Source: Candidatus Binatia bacterium
Lineage (GTDB): Bacteria > Desulfobacterota > Binatia > UBA9968 > JAJDTQ01
Assembly (NCBI GenBank): GCA_022824205.1
Contig: JAJEAI010000111.1
Span: 1-64,000 of the forward strand
Direction: 5' to 3'
Length of the DNA: 64,000 nt
A program made the position numbers and the translations under genes. Of the stretch, positions 1-8,080 are shown in pieces; the first letter of the stretch is position 1, and each line of letters starts with the position of its first letter. A model generated the notes under the pieces. The model worked only from the letters and a program-made list of their open reading frames with translations, did no database searches and was not told where the DNA came from.

Positions 1-277
1 CGTGCACGGTGTTGGCGTCGCTGGAGACCGCGAAGGCGAAGCGCCCGCTCTTGGTGGCGTAGATGCGGCCGGCCCGGGATCCCATGTCGAAGGCGTCCTG
101 CTGAACGGTGCCCTTTTTCAGGTCGATGATCGACATCTTGCTGGTCTCGCCGTCGCCCACCAGCAGGCGGCCTGAAACGGAAGTTGACTTCTCTGCCGCC
201 GTGGCCGAGGCGACGGCGAACAACAAACCCAATGAAACAGCCAGTGTTGCGAGCGGTTTCAGTTTCTCGATTCTCAT
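1..277 (-). CDS. Secreted beta-propeller-like protein, N-terminal part only
   Basis: The gene runs off the left edge; 92 codons are visible. The ATG at 277 follows AAAGGAGA at a good distance. The product opens with a basic segment and a hydrophobic stretch (about residues 8-28) ending in ATAAEK, a classic Sec signal peptide, so the mature protein should be periplasmic. The next part contains RLLVGDGETSKMSIIDL and a block ending in SGRFAFAVSSDAN, the strand pattern of one propeller blade. This resembles the periplasmic zinc chaperone AztD and related propeller proteins, but too little is present to be sure. The Fur/Zur-like palindrome over its promoter would fit metal-responsive control. No metal-binding residues can be judged in this fragment. 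Confidence 0.6.
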   Translation of the reverse strand, partial: MRIEKLKPLATLAVSLGLLFAVASATAAEKSTSVSGRLLVGDGETSKMSIIDLKKGTVQQDAFDMGSRAGRIYATKSGRFAFAVSSDANTVH

Positions 278-497
278 CTGTAGACGTTCTCCTTTCACAC
301 AACGTAGTCGATAGTGAGATTTCTTGTTGTTAAACTTTTGCCGGGGGCGGCGTTCGCAAGCACCCCGAATGCGAAAAGCGGAACAGTGGCGTTGCCAAGG
401 CGGCTAAGGGAACCCATAACTGATGAGCCAAAAGCCCGCCACGATGGCAAGAAACAGTCTGCTCAGCCTACTTCATTGCAGGGCCCTCCTTTCCTTT
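278..497 (-). other. 5' leader with Shine-Dalgarno-led micro-ORF
   Basis: About 220 nt lie between the inferred transcription start and the ATG at 277. Near the 5' end AAAGGAGG is followed eight bases later by an ATG at 476 that reads only Met-Lys-stop. One frame over, codons 466 down to 404 encode a strongly hydrophobic 20-residue stretch (LSRLFLAIVAGFWLISYGFP, then TAG) without an ATG. This could be a decayed or frameshifted small membrane peptide, a leader peptide, or chance. The rest of the leader shows nothing recognisable, and nothing is seen between 534 and 767 on either strand. Confidence 0.35.
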
Positions 498-527
498 CTT
501 ATTGAGAATAGATTATCAATAAGAAAG
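494..527. promoter_or_regulatory. Fur-family-like operator palindrome
   Basis: Two perfect 12-base arms, CTTTCTTATTGA and its complement TCAATAAGAAAG, flank a ten-base AT-rich centre. The inner TTGAGAAT/ATTATCAA halves resemble Fur-superfamily boxes, but the symmetry is even-spaced while canonical Fur 19-mers are odd. It fills the spacer and -10 region of the promoter at 505-533, the usual place for a repressor. The regulator (Fur, Zur, Mur or another) cannot be told from the site. Confidence 0.5.
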
Positions 528-533
528 TGTCAA
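505..533 (-). promoter_or_regulatory. Sigma-70-type promoter for the gene at 1-277
   Basis: On the minus strand a perfect TTGACA (533 to 528) is followed after exactly 17 bases by TATTCT (510 to 505), a 4/6 match to the -10 consensus. The predicted start is near 498. Confidence 0.6.
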
Positions 534-767
534 CCGCCCCGCGACTGTCAGGAATAGCTTGCTGAGGTCGCCGCAGGGGTTGGCTTCCATGCAATGCTTC
601 TCCTTGCCGTCGCCACCGAGGCTAGTAGACGCCTGGATCGCCTCCCGCATGGCTCGGCAGTGTCCCCGGTTGATATGCCGCTTGGTTTCCTCCTTCCGCA
701 GCGCCGCGCGTCTGGACGCACCAGACCTTGCGCCCGGAGGCGTAGACGCGTATGCGGAAGCCATGTC

Positions 768-2894
768 ATGAGCGATTCCCGACATCGATACTTGGTCGGC
801 GTGGACGTTGGCGGCACCTTCATCGACCTGATGGTGTCCGGCAGCGGCCACCGCCTCCTTCGCAAGACCCTGTCCGATCCCACCGACCGCGCGGGTGCGC
901 TGCTCGCCGGTCTCGAGCTCGTGGCGGAGGAACTGGGCCTGTCCTTGCGGGAGTTCCTGCAACGCACCGACAGGATCATCCACGGCAGCACCATCGCCAC
1001 CAATGCCCTGCTGACGCGCGGCGGCGCGCGCACGGCGCTGCTCACCACCGCGGGTTTCCGGGACGTGCTCAACATGCGGCGCGGGGTGCGCTCGGACCTG
1101 TACGATCCCAAGCAAGCGCCGCCCGATCCGCTCATTCCCAGGCAGCGGATTCATCCCATCGCCGAGCGCGTGAACGGGGACGGTGCGGTGCTGGAGGCGG
1201 TGGGCGAGGAGTCCGTCAAGCAGGCCGTGGCGGCGGTGCGTCGGGGCGGGGTTGAAAGCGTCGCCGTTGGGTTCCTGTTCTCCTTCGCCAGCGATGCGCA
1301 CGAGCGCGCCGTGGGCGAGCGGCTCCAGGCAGCCCTGCCGGACGTGCATGTCTCGCTCTCCAGCGAAGTGTTGCCGGAGGTTCGCCTCTATGAACGGCTC
1401 AGCACCACCGCGGTCAACGCCTACGTGACCCCGGTGTTGGCGGACTACCTCGAATCCCTCGATCGGCGGTTGGCGGACAAAGGGTTCCGTGGCCGGCTGC
1501 TGGTCATGCAGTCGAGCGGCGGCGTCATGGGACTGGCTCCGGCCGCCCGGTTCGGCGTCCGGAGCATCCTGTCCGGGCCCGCCGCCGGGCCGGTGGCGGG
1601 CTTATGGTACGCCGGTCTCCACGGCATCAACGACGCCATCACCACGGATATGGGCGGCACGAGCTTCGACGTGTGTTTGGCCAACCGGGGCGAGGTGGAG
1701 GTGACCAAGGAGATGGAGATCGCAGGGCACCGGATCGCCCTGCCGATGGTGGCGGTGCACACCATCGGCGCCGGCGGCGGCAGCATCGTGTCCGTGGACG
1801 GCCGGGGACTGCTGCGGGTGGGACCCGAAAGCGCGGGAGCCGCTCCGGGTCCGGTATGCTACGGCCGGGGCGGCGCCCAGCCCACGGTGACAGACGCGGA
1901 TCTCTTGATCGGTTACCTGAGCGCCGAGCGGTTCTGGGGCGGACGTCTCCGCCTCGACGAGGACGCTGCACGGGAAGCGTTTCGCCGGCAGGTGGCCGAG
2001 CCCCTGGGCATGGACGTGATGCGCGCCGCTCACGGTGCCTATCAGGTGGTGAACGCCAGCATGGTGGACGCCATCCGGGAGGTGTCCGTGCGGCGCGGAC
2101 ACGACCCGCGCCGGTTCGTGCTGGTGGCCGCCGGGGGCGCCGGCCCCATCCACGCCTGCGCCATCGCGCGCGAACTGGACATCGGGCTGATCCTGGTGCC
2201 GCGGGAAGCATCGGTGATGTGCGCCGCGGGCCAGCTTCTGTCGGACCTGCGCCACGACTTCGTGAAGAGCTGCGTCATGTCGCTGGAACGGCTCGACCGG
2301 CACACGGTGGAAGAGTACTACCGGGATCTGTGCCGCGCGGCCGAGAAAGCGCTCCTCGGGGAGGGTGTCCCGCGGGCTCGCATTGCGCTAAGCTGCGCCG
2401 CGGACGTGAGGTACGTGGGACAATTCAGCGAGGTGGAGGTCCCCGTGACGGGAACCGAGTTGACGGAGGACGCCGTGGCCGGTGTGGCGCGTGACTTTCA
2501 CCGCATTCACGAGATGCTGAACGGCTACAGCATGCCCGAGGCGGCGGCGGAGATCGTGAATCTTCGAGTGGTGGGAAGAGGGCTTGCGGACGCCGCGCCC
2601 ATGCCCGCCCGGAGCGGCGACGGCGGCGCCTCCCTGACGGGCCGCAGGAATGCCTTCTTCGACGACGGGTTCATCGAGGTGCCGGTCCACGACGGGCACC
2701 GGCTGGCCGCCGGCGAGAACGTGCGCGGTCCCGCCATCGTCGAGCAGGAGACCACGACGGTGGTGCTGCCGCCCGGCTTCCAGCTTGCCTGCGACGCCTG
2801 CGGCAACTATCTCGTGCACCCCGACACGCACAGCCTTCAGGGGACCCTGGAACGGCTTCGGCGTGCCGCGAGCGTTTCACCCGGCTCGACATGA
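768..2894 (+). CDS. hyuA: Hydantoinase/oxoprolinase family protein, subunit A
   Basis: A 708-residue protein of the HyuA/OPLAH-N family, which with HyuB forms an ATP-dependent amidohydrolase acting on N-methylhydantoin, 5-oxoproline-like lactams or related rings. The N-terminus has the actin-like ATPase motif GVDVGGTFIDL, followed by STIATNALLTR and, further on, DMGGTSFDV and GAGGGSI, all typical of the family. The ATG at 768 gives an N-terminus that starts right at the conserved fold; longer upstream starts would add about 58 unconserved residues. Its stop overlaps the hyuB start as ATGA, so the two are translationally coupled. The substrate is not predictable. N-methylhydantoinase and acetone carboxylase subunits are the main alternatives, and its length favours the former. 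Confidence 0.9.
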   Translation: MSDSRHRYLVGVDVGGTFIDLMVSGSGHRLLRKTLSDPTDRAGALLAGLELVAEELGLSLREFLQRTDRIIHGSTIATNALLTRGGARTALLTTAGFRDVLNMRRGVRSDLYDPKQAPPDPLIPRQRIHPIAERVNGDGAVLEAVGEESVKQAVAAVRRGGVESVAVGFLFSFASDAHERAVGERLQAALPDVHVSLSSEVLPEVRLYERLSTTAVNAYVTPVLADYLESLDRRLADKGFRGRLLVMQSSGGVMGLAPAARFGVRSILSGPAAGPVAGLWYAGLHGINDAITTDMGGTSFDVCLANRGEVEVTKEMEIAGHRIALPMVAVHTIGAGGGSIVSVDGRGLLRVGPESAGAAPGPVCYGRGGAQPTVTDADLLIGYLSAERFWGGRLRLDEDAAREAFRRQVAEPLGMDVMRAAHGAYQVVNASMVDAIREVSVRRGHDPRRFVLVAAGGAGPIHACAIARELDIGLILVPREASVMCAAGQLLSDLRHDFVKSCVMSLERLDRHTVEEYYRDLCRAAEKALLGEGVPRARIALSCAADVRYVGQFSEVEVPVTGTELTEDAVAGVARDFHRIHEMLNGYSMPEAAAEIVNLRVVGRGLADAAPMPARSGDGGASLTGRRNAFFDDGFIEVPVHDGHRLAAGENVRGPAIVEQETTTVVLPPGFQLACDACGNYLVHPDTHSLQGTLERLRRAASVSPGST

Positions 2895-4675
2895 TCGAAC
2901 CCCGCACGACCTTGGACCCCATTCTCCTCACCGTCATCACCAACCGTCTCGAGGGCGTGACCCGCGAGATGGGCGCGGGCATGCTGCGCAGCTCGCGCTC
3001 GCCCATCTTCGCCGAGAACAAGGACTTCGTCACCGCGGTGTTCGACCGGCGTCTGAGGCTCGTGGCGCAGACCGCTTACATCCCCGTGCTCATGGGGGCG
3101 AGTCCGTTCGCGGTGAAGGCCGTCAGCGACCACTTCGGCGACGACGTGGAGCCCGGCGACGTGATGATCCTCAACGATCCCTACCGCGGCAACAACCACG
3201 CGCCGGACATCTCGGTGTTGAAGCCGGTGTTCTTCCAGGGGAAGCTCCGGTTCTGGGTGCTCAGCCGGGGTCACCACGCGGACATCGGCGGGGGCGGGGC
3301 GGCCGGACGCAACCCCCACGCGGCCACCGCGTGGGAGGAAGGGCTGCGGATACCGCCGGCGAAGCTTTACCGGGGCGGTGTCTACAACCGGGACGTGTGG
3401 GAGATCATCCTGCTGAACGTGCGCCTGCGCGCGCTGGTGGAGGGCGATCTCCAGTGCCAGGTGGGCGCGTGCAACGTGGGCGAGCGGGCGCTCGGGCAGA
3501 TGCTCGAACGGTACGGCCGTGAGAGCGTGGACCGCGCCATCGACGAGGTGCTGGACCGGAGCGAGACGCAGATGCGGGAGCGCATCGCCGCGGTGCCCGA
3601 CGGCGTCTATCATGCGTCGCGGCAACTCGATCACCTGCTGGAGGACGGCGACGCCGGCCGGCGTCCGGCGATCCGGCTCCGGGTCCAGGTGGAAGGCGAG
3701 GGGCTGCACGTGGATTTCACCGGCTCCGACCCGCAGATCCCCGTCTACTACAACAGCTCCTACGCCAACACGGTTTCGTCCTGCTACATCGGGCTCTTCT
3801 CCACCATCGCGCCGGACGTGGCCGTGAACGAGGGCGCCATGCGCCCGGTGTCGGTGACGGCGCCGGAGGGAACGCTGGTGAATCCGCGCGAGGGCGCCCC
3901 CACCACCCAGTGCACCGTGGCCACCTGCGCCACCATCGTGGAGGCGGTGTGGATGGCCCTGTCCGAGGCCATGCCGCAGCGGGCACAGGCGGCCTGGGCG
4001 CGTACCAACGCCGGGGCCGGCACCGCCCTCAACCGCAGGACCGGCCGGCCGGGAGCCTTCATTCTCCATTTCGCCAAGGGCGGCGGCGGCGCTACCCACG
4101 GCTTCGACGGCTGGAGCCACATCAGCCCGGTGTCGTCCATGGGCGGCAGCCGGGTGCCGGACCCGGAGCTTTACGAGCTGACCTTCCCGCACCGCATCCT
4201 CCAGTACGAGTACCGCCCGGACAGCGCCGGCGCCGGCGAGTGGCGCGGCGGTTACGGGGCGGTGTTCGCCCTGCGGTTCAACGAAGAGGGCACCGCGCTG
4301 TCCGTGCAGATCGGCAGCGGCACCGAGGAGACGGCGCCCTTCGGGCTGGGTGGCGGCGGCGCCGCGGCCCCCGGGACGGTGCGCGTGCGCGGACAGGACG
4401 GCCGGAAGGTGGAGTTCCACCGGGCCGCCATGCACCACCCGCGCGCCGGCGATGTCGCGGAGATCCGCTCCGCGGGCGGCGGAGGCTACGGCGATCCCTG
4501 CAAACGGCCGGTGGAGGCCGTCCTGGACGATGTGGCCGGCGGGTTGCTGTCGCTTGAGAACGCCCGGTTGCAGTATGGAGTGGTCGTGGACGCCGTTACG
4601 GGAGGCGCGGATGTGGAAGCGACGCGAAGGTTGCGGGAAGGGCGGCGCTGGGCGGAAGGGGACTCGGGCTCTTGA
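2891..4675 (+). CDS. hyuB: Hydantoinase/oxoprolinase family protein, subunit B
   Basis: A 594-residue HyuB-family protein, the usual length for a stand-alone B subunit. It begins TLDPILLTVITNRLEGVTREMG and carries the conserved segments GDVMILNDPYRGNNHAPDI, SRGHHADIGG and GGAPTTQC-like GAPTTQCTVATCATIVEA. The C-terminal part has the glycine-rich RSAGGGGYGDP that closes most members. It overlaps hyuA by four bases and must work with it as the second subunit of the cytoplasmic ATP-dependent ring-opening enzyme. The dienelactone hydrolase and amidase that follow suggest a degradative region for cyclic amides and lactones, which is inference from context. Confidence 0.9.
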   Translation: MIEPRTTLDPILLTVITNRLEGVTREMGAGMLRSSRSPIFAENKDFVTAVFDRRLRLVAQTAYIPVLMGASPFAVKAVSDHFGDDVEPGDVMILNDPYRGNNHAPDISVLKPVFFQGKLRFWVLSRGHHADIGGGGAAGRNPHAATAWEEGLRIPPAKLYRGGVYNRDVWEIILLNVRLRALVEGDLQCQVGACNVGERALGQMLERYGRESVDRAIDEVLDRSETQMRERIAAVPDGVYHASRQLDHLLEDGDAGRRPAIRLRVQVEGEGLHVDFTGSDPQIPVYYNSSYANTVSSCYIGLFSTIAPDVAVNEGAMRPVSVTAPEGTLVNPREGAPTTQCTVATCATIVEAVWMALSEAMPQRAQAAWARTNAGAGTALNRRTGRPGAFILHFAKGGGGATHGFDGWSHISPVSSMGGSRVPDPELYELTFPHRILQYEYRPDSAGAGEWRGGYGAVFALRFNEEGTALSVQIGSGTEETAPFGLGGGGAAAPGTVRVRGQDGRKVEFHRAAMHHPRAGDVAEIRSAGGGGYGDPCKRPVEAVLDDVAGGLLSLENARLQYGVVVDAVTGGADVEATRRLREGRRWAEGDSGS

Positions 4676-4766
4676 TCGCTTGACCCGCATACCCTGTAAA
4701 GGGGCATAATGATCGCGCACGACACGGCGTCATCAAGAACACTGGAAGGGTCAGCAGGAGGGGATC

Positions 4767-5507
4767 ATGTCGAGGATCATCACACGCGCGCTCACGCAGG
4801 AACAGGACGGCGTACCCGGCTTCATCGCTTCGCCGGAGCGCTCGGCGCCGGGGCCCGCGCTGCTCATCGTCCATCACCACTACGGCGTCACGGGGCACAT
4901 CAAGCACATGGCCTGCGAGTTCGCCGAGGCCGGTTACACCGCCATGGTGCCCGCGCTCTACGACATCCTGGGCTTCTCCGATTATCACGACGTGCAGAAG
5001 CAGACCACGGACGGCCGCTTCGTCGAGGTCATCGGCCAGGGCTGGCGCTATCTCTGCGGCCGCGACGACGTGGACGAGAAGCGCGTGGCGGTCATGGGCC
5101 TGTGCATGGGCGGGCGCATCGGCATCCACTTCGTGGCGGCGACGCCCCGGGTGGCGGCGTTTCTGGGCTATTACCCTTCCGTGCGCGAGGAGGGGCCCAG
5201 CAAGCTCAGGCCGCGCCATCCCAACGAGGCCGCCCGCGAGATCCACTGCCCGTCGCTGACCTTCTTCGGCGGCCACGACCGGGTCGCCCCGGTGCCGGTG
5301 CAGGAAAAGCTGCGCGCGTGCTTCCTGGAGGGCACGCCGGACGTCGAGTGGCATTTCTTTCCCGAGGCAGGCCACGGCTTCGCGCTGGCCGACGGCGACG
5401 CCTACGACCCGGCCCTCGCCAAGCTCACATGGCCGCTGACCGTGAACTTTCTCGACCGGGTCCTGGGAGCGGAACCCGCGGCCGCGGCCGTGCGTTCGGT
5501 GGCCTGA
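4767..5507 (+). CDS. Dienelactone hydrolase family protein
   Basis: A 246-residue alpha/beta hydrolase of the dienelactone hydrolase family, the standard size. The nucleophile elbow is GLCMGG with Cys113 in place of serine, as in true dienelactone hydrolases. The acid is Asp171 in GGHDRVAP and the base His203 in EAGHGFA, so the Cys-Asp-His triad is complete. It should be cytoplasmic and cleave a lactone or ester, for example in the ring-cleavage product route of aromatics. The ATG at 4767 follows GGAGG at good spacing. It lies 91 bases behind hyuB on the same strand and may belong to the same transcript. A repeat cluster follows it. Confidence 0.85.
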   Translation: MSRIITRALTQEQDGVPGFIASPERSAPGPALLIVHHHYGVTGHIKHMACEFAEAGYTAMVPALYDILGFSDYHDVQKQTTDGRFVEVIGQGWRYLCGRDDVDEKRVAVMGLCMGGRIGIHFVAATPRVAAFLGYYPSVREEGPSKLRPRHPNEAAREIHCPSLTFFGGHDRVAPVPVQEKLRACFLEGTPDVEWHFFPEAGHGFALADGDAYDPALAKLTWPLTVNFLDRVLGAEPAAAAVRSVA

Positions 5508-5553
5508 GTCCGGCGGAAGAAGGGCCTGCACCCGAGTGGCCTGCCCACGAGTC

Positions 5554-5720
5554 GTCATTCCCGCGAAACAGGCCGTGTCAAAACGCCACTCGGATGAGAA
5601 TGGGTACCAACGCCCCGAATCGTCATTCCCGCGAAAGCGGGAATCCAGGAGGGGTGGGGCGGGGAATACGCCCGTTTGGCCCCCCTCTCCACCCCTGGAT
5701 CCCGCTTTCGCGGGAATGAC
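5554..5720 (+). repeat. Composite inverted-repeat cluster a
   Basis: A leading arm GTCATTCCCGCGAAACAGG, continuing GCCGTGTCAAAAC, starts at 5554. After 68 bases a full hairpin unit begins at 5622 (GTCATTCCCGCGAAAGCGGG) and its mirror copy ends at 5720. The core ATTCCC-N8-GGGAAT equals the dRS3 pattern described in Neisseria. It sits between the convergent dienelactone hydrolase and amidase genes. Confidence 0.85.
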
Positions 5721-5722
5721 GG

Positions 5723-7168
5723 TTAACCGGCTACCGGCGGCGTGCGCCGGTGCCAGCCGGCCGCCTGCTCGTAGGCGTGGGCGGCCCGCAGCACTCGTTC
5801 CTCCCGGAAACGAGACCCCACGATTTGTAGACCGATGGGCAGGCCGCCGGCGGTGAAGCCGCAGTTGACGCTCAAGGCCGGCAGGCCGGTGAGGTTGAGG
5901 GGCGTGGTGAAGAGCGAGCGGAAGTTTACCCCCGTACCCTCCAGCCGGATCTCCTGTCCGTCGACCTCCATCACCGCCCGCTTCGATTCCTCGATGGTGG
6001 GGGCGGGCACCGCCGCCGTGGGCGCGGCGATGAGGTCCACCTGCTCGAAGACCTCGTCGAACTCCCGGCACAACATCCGCCGGATGCGCTGGGCGGTCAC
6101 GTAGGCTTCGGCGGGAATCAACATGGCGCCGACGTTCTGAAGCAGCAGGCGCGGACTGTAGTCCCGCGGCCGGGCTTTGATGTAGGGCAGGTTCTCCACC
6201 ACGTTCTCCGGCCGCGTGATGCACGGCCAGACAAACCGAGTCGTGTCGATGTGCGGCACCTCCACTTCCATCAGCTTGGCGCCGAGGCCTTCGAGCTGTC
6301 GCCGGGCCGCCACGAAAGCCTCCCGCACCGACCGCGTCATGTAGCGGTCGAAGTAGTCCTTGACGATCCCGACCCGGAGTCCCTCGATGCCGCCGTCGAT
6401 GCTGTCCTCGTAGTCCGGCACCGGCTCGTCCGCGCTGTTGGGGTCCTTCGAGTCCTTGCCTGCAATCGCCTGCAGGATTAGCGCGCAGTCCCGCACGGTC
6501 TTGCTGAACACTCCCAGGTGGTTGGTGCTGAAGCCACCGTCGCCAGGCACGTGGCCGAACCGGCTGATGCGCCCGTAGGTGGGCTTGAATCCCACGGTGC
6601 CGCAAAGCGACGCCGGGTTCCGCACCGACCCGCCGTTGTCCGTGCCGATGGAGCCCAGGCACAGGCTCGCGGCCAGCCCCGCCGCCGATCCGCCGCTGGA
6701 GCCGCCGGCTATCCGCTCCGTGTCCCAGGGGTTGCGGGTGGTGCCGTAGAACGGGTTGATGGTGGTGCCGCCGTTGGCCCACTCGTGCATGTTGGTCTTG
6801 CCCAGGATCACCGCCCCCGCTTCGCGCACCCGCGCCACCACCGTGGCGTCATGGTCCGGAACGCAGTCCTCCAGCACCTTGGACCCGGCCGTGGTGCGGA
6901 TCCCCCGCGTCGCGATGTTGTCCTTGATGGACAAGGGAATCCCGTGGAGCGGCCCGCGATGCTTCCCATCGCGTATCTCCGCCTCCGCCTCCCGCGCGTC
7001 TGCCAGCGCTTCCTCCCGCGCCACCGTGACGTACGCCACCAGCTCCGGGTTCAGTCGCTCGATGCGCGCCAGCATGAGCTCGGTCAACTCCACCGGGGAC
7101 AGTTCCTTGCCCCTGATCCGTGCTGCCGCGTCCGCGAGCGTAAGCCCGGTCAAATCATGGTCGGTCAT
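5723..7168 (-). CDS. Amidase signature family amidase
   Basis: A 481-residue amidase-signature enzyme that hydrolyses a carboxamide to acid and ammonia. The Ser-cisSer-Lys triad is complete: Lys82 in IPLSIKDN, Ser157 in GGSSGGSAAG and Ser181 in GGSVRNPA, the last two 24 residues apart as in characterised members. Length is typical. A GatA role in tRNA amidation is less likely because no gatB or gatC is nearby, and the neighbourhood is catabolic. It has no signal peptide and should be cytoplasmic. The ATG at 7168 follows AAGGAGG. Confidence 0.88.
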   Translation of the reverse strand: MTDHDLTGLTLADAAARIRGKELSPVELTELMLARIERLNPELVAYVTVAREEALADAREAEAEIRDGKHRGPLHGIPLSIKDNIATRGIRTTAGSKVLEDCVPDHDATVVARVREAGAVILGKTNMHEWANGGTTINPFYGTTRNPWDTERIAGGSSGGSAAGLAASLCLGSIGTDNGGSVRNPASLCGTVGFKPTYGRISRFGHVPGDGGFSTNHLGVFSKTVRDCALILQAIAGKDSKDPNSADEPVPDYEDSIDGGIEGLRVGIVKDYFDRYMTRSVREAFVAARRQLEGLGAKLMEVEVPHIDTTRFVWPCITRPENVVENLPYIKARPRDYSPRLLLQNVGAMLIPAEAYVTAQRIRRMLCREFDEVFEQVDLIAAPTAAVPAPTIEESKRAVMEVDGQEIRLEGTGVNFRSLFTTPLNLTGLPALSVNCGFTAGGLPIGLQIVGSRFREERVLRAAHAYEQAAGWHRRTPPVAG

Positions 7169-7299
7169 TGCGGTGCCTCCTTCTGGAAAGTCGCGGTGCC
7201 CGTGTCCTGCGACAGTAGGGGCAGCCTAAGCGTCGGGCGAGTCCGGATCAAGGGGGTCGCATCTTGTTGGATGCGTCTCGTGCGGGAATGGCTCATGTC

Positions 7300-7329
7300 T
7301 TGACTCCAGCCTCGGCAAGGTAATACCAT
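7300..7329 (+). promoter_or_regulatory. Candidate promoter of the VapBC pair
   Basis: TTGACT at 7300-7305 and TACCAT at 7324-7329 are separated by 18 bases and point at the antitoxin gene. The match is 5/6 and 4/6. TAATAC at 7321 is an alternative -10 with a short spacer. Confidence 0.4.
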
Positions 7330-7359
7330 ATGAACATTCAGATATTACGCGGAGGTGTG

Positions 7360-7599
7360 ATGAGTACCGTGTCCCTGAAAGTGTCCGATCCCCTTGCCGC
7401 CCAACTGGCCGAAATGGCGCAACGGAGGGGTATTAGCAAGTCCGCACTGATCCGGGATGCTCTGGAAGCCTACCTGCACGGGGGCGGGGCCGCGCGGCCG
7501 GGTTCCGCTCTGTCAAAGGCGGCCGATCTCGTGGGGAGTCTCTCCGGACCCGAAGATCTGTCCACGAACAAGGATTACCTGCGAGGCTTCGGCCGTTGA
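7360..7599 (+). CDS. Ribbon-helix-helix antitoxin (VapB-like)
   Basis: A 79-residue protein with an N-terminal CopG/Arc-type ribbon-helix-helix. The strand STVSLKVSDPL is followed by two helices with the pattern AEMAQRRGISKSALIRDALEAYL (residues about 14-36 in two parts). The C-terminal tail should wrap the toxin. The ATG at 7360 directly follows GGAGGTGTG; an upstream ATG at 7330 lacks a good ribosome site. The toxin gene overlaps its stop codon, the normal arrangement for coupled antitoxin-toxin pairs. It probably represses its own promoter. Confidence 0.82.
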   Translation: MSTVSLKVSDPLAAQLAEMAQRRGISKSALIRDALEAYLHGGGAARPGSALSKAADLVGSLSGPEDLSTNKDYLRGFGR

Positions 7600-8009
7600 A
7601 GTTCATTCTCGACACGGGTCCCCTCGTGGCGCTGCTGAACCGAAGCGACCGCCATCACCGCTGGGCGCGGGAGCAGTGGGCGCGGGTCGAGTCGCCGTTG
7701 CTCACCTGCGAACCGGTCATTGCGGAGGCCTGCTTTCTGGTCCGGGCTATCGACGGTGGAATGGCAGCGGTGCTCGACCTGGTCCAACGGGATGTCCTGG
7801 ACCTGTCGTTTCACGTTGCCGGCGAGGCGGGCGTCATCTCACGGCTTCTGAGAAAGTACCGCGACGTGCCCATGTCGCTGGCGGACGGTTGCCTCGTGCG
7901 GATGGCGGAACGGCACCACGACGGAGTCGTGATGACGCTGGACAGCGACTTCCGGGTGTATAGGAAGAACGGGCGCCAGCTCATTCCGACTCTGACGCCC
8001 GTTTCGTAA
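7596..8009 (+). CDS. vapC: PIN-domain toxin ribonuclease (VapC-like)
   Basis: A 137-residue PIN domain, expected to cleave RNA in a metal-dependent way and to be held inactive by the preceding antitoxin. The acidic site is present: Asp6 in ILDTGPLVALL, Glu44 in VIAEACF, Asp97 in SLADGCLV and Asp116/Asp118 in TLDSDF. Translation starts at a TTG that overlaps the antitoxin stop as TTGA, so expression is coupled. The size is standard for VapC. The RNA target cannot be predicted. Confidence 0.85.
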   Translation: MKFILDTGPLVALLNRSDRHHRWAREQWARVESPLLTCEPVIAEACFLVRAIDGGMAAVLDLVQRDVLDLSFHVAGEAGVISRLLRKYRDVPMSLADGCLVRMAERHHDGVVMTLDSDFRVYRKNGRQLIPTLTPVS

Positions 8010-8080
8010 GCCCGGCTCGCGAGACAAAGGCGAGGGCCACTACCGGATGGCCCCAAGTACAACATCGAGGAATCGTCAAT

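Noticed and set aside
5554..5720. Repeat clusters considered as CRISPR arrays
   Set aside because: Units are palindromic, unevenly spaced, only two or three per cluster and lack unique spacers of constant length; no cas genes are present.
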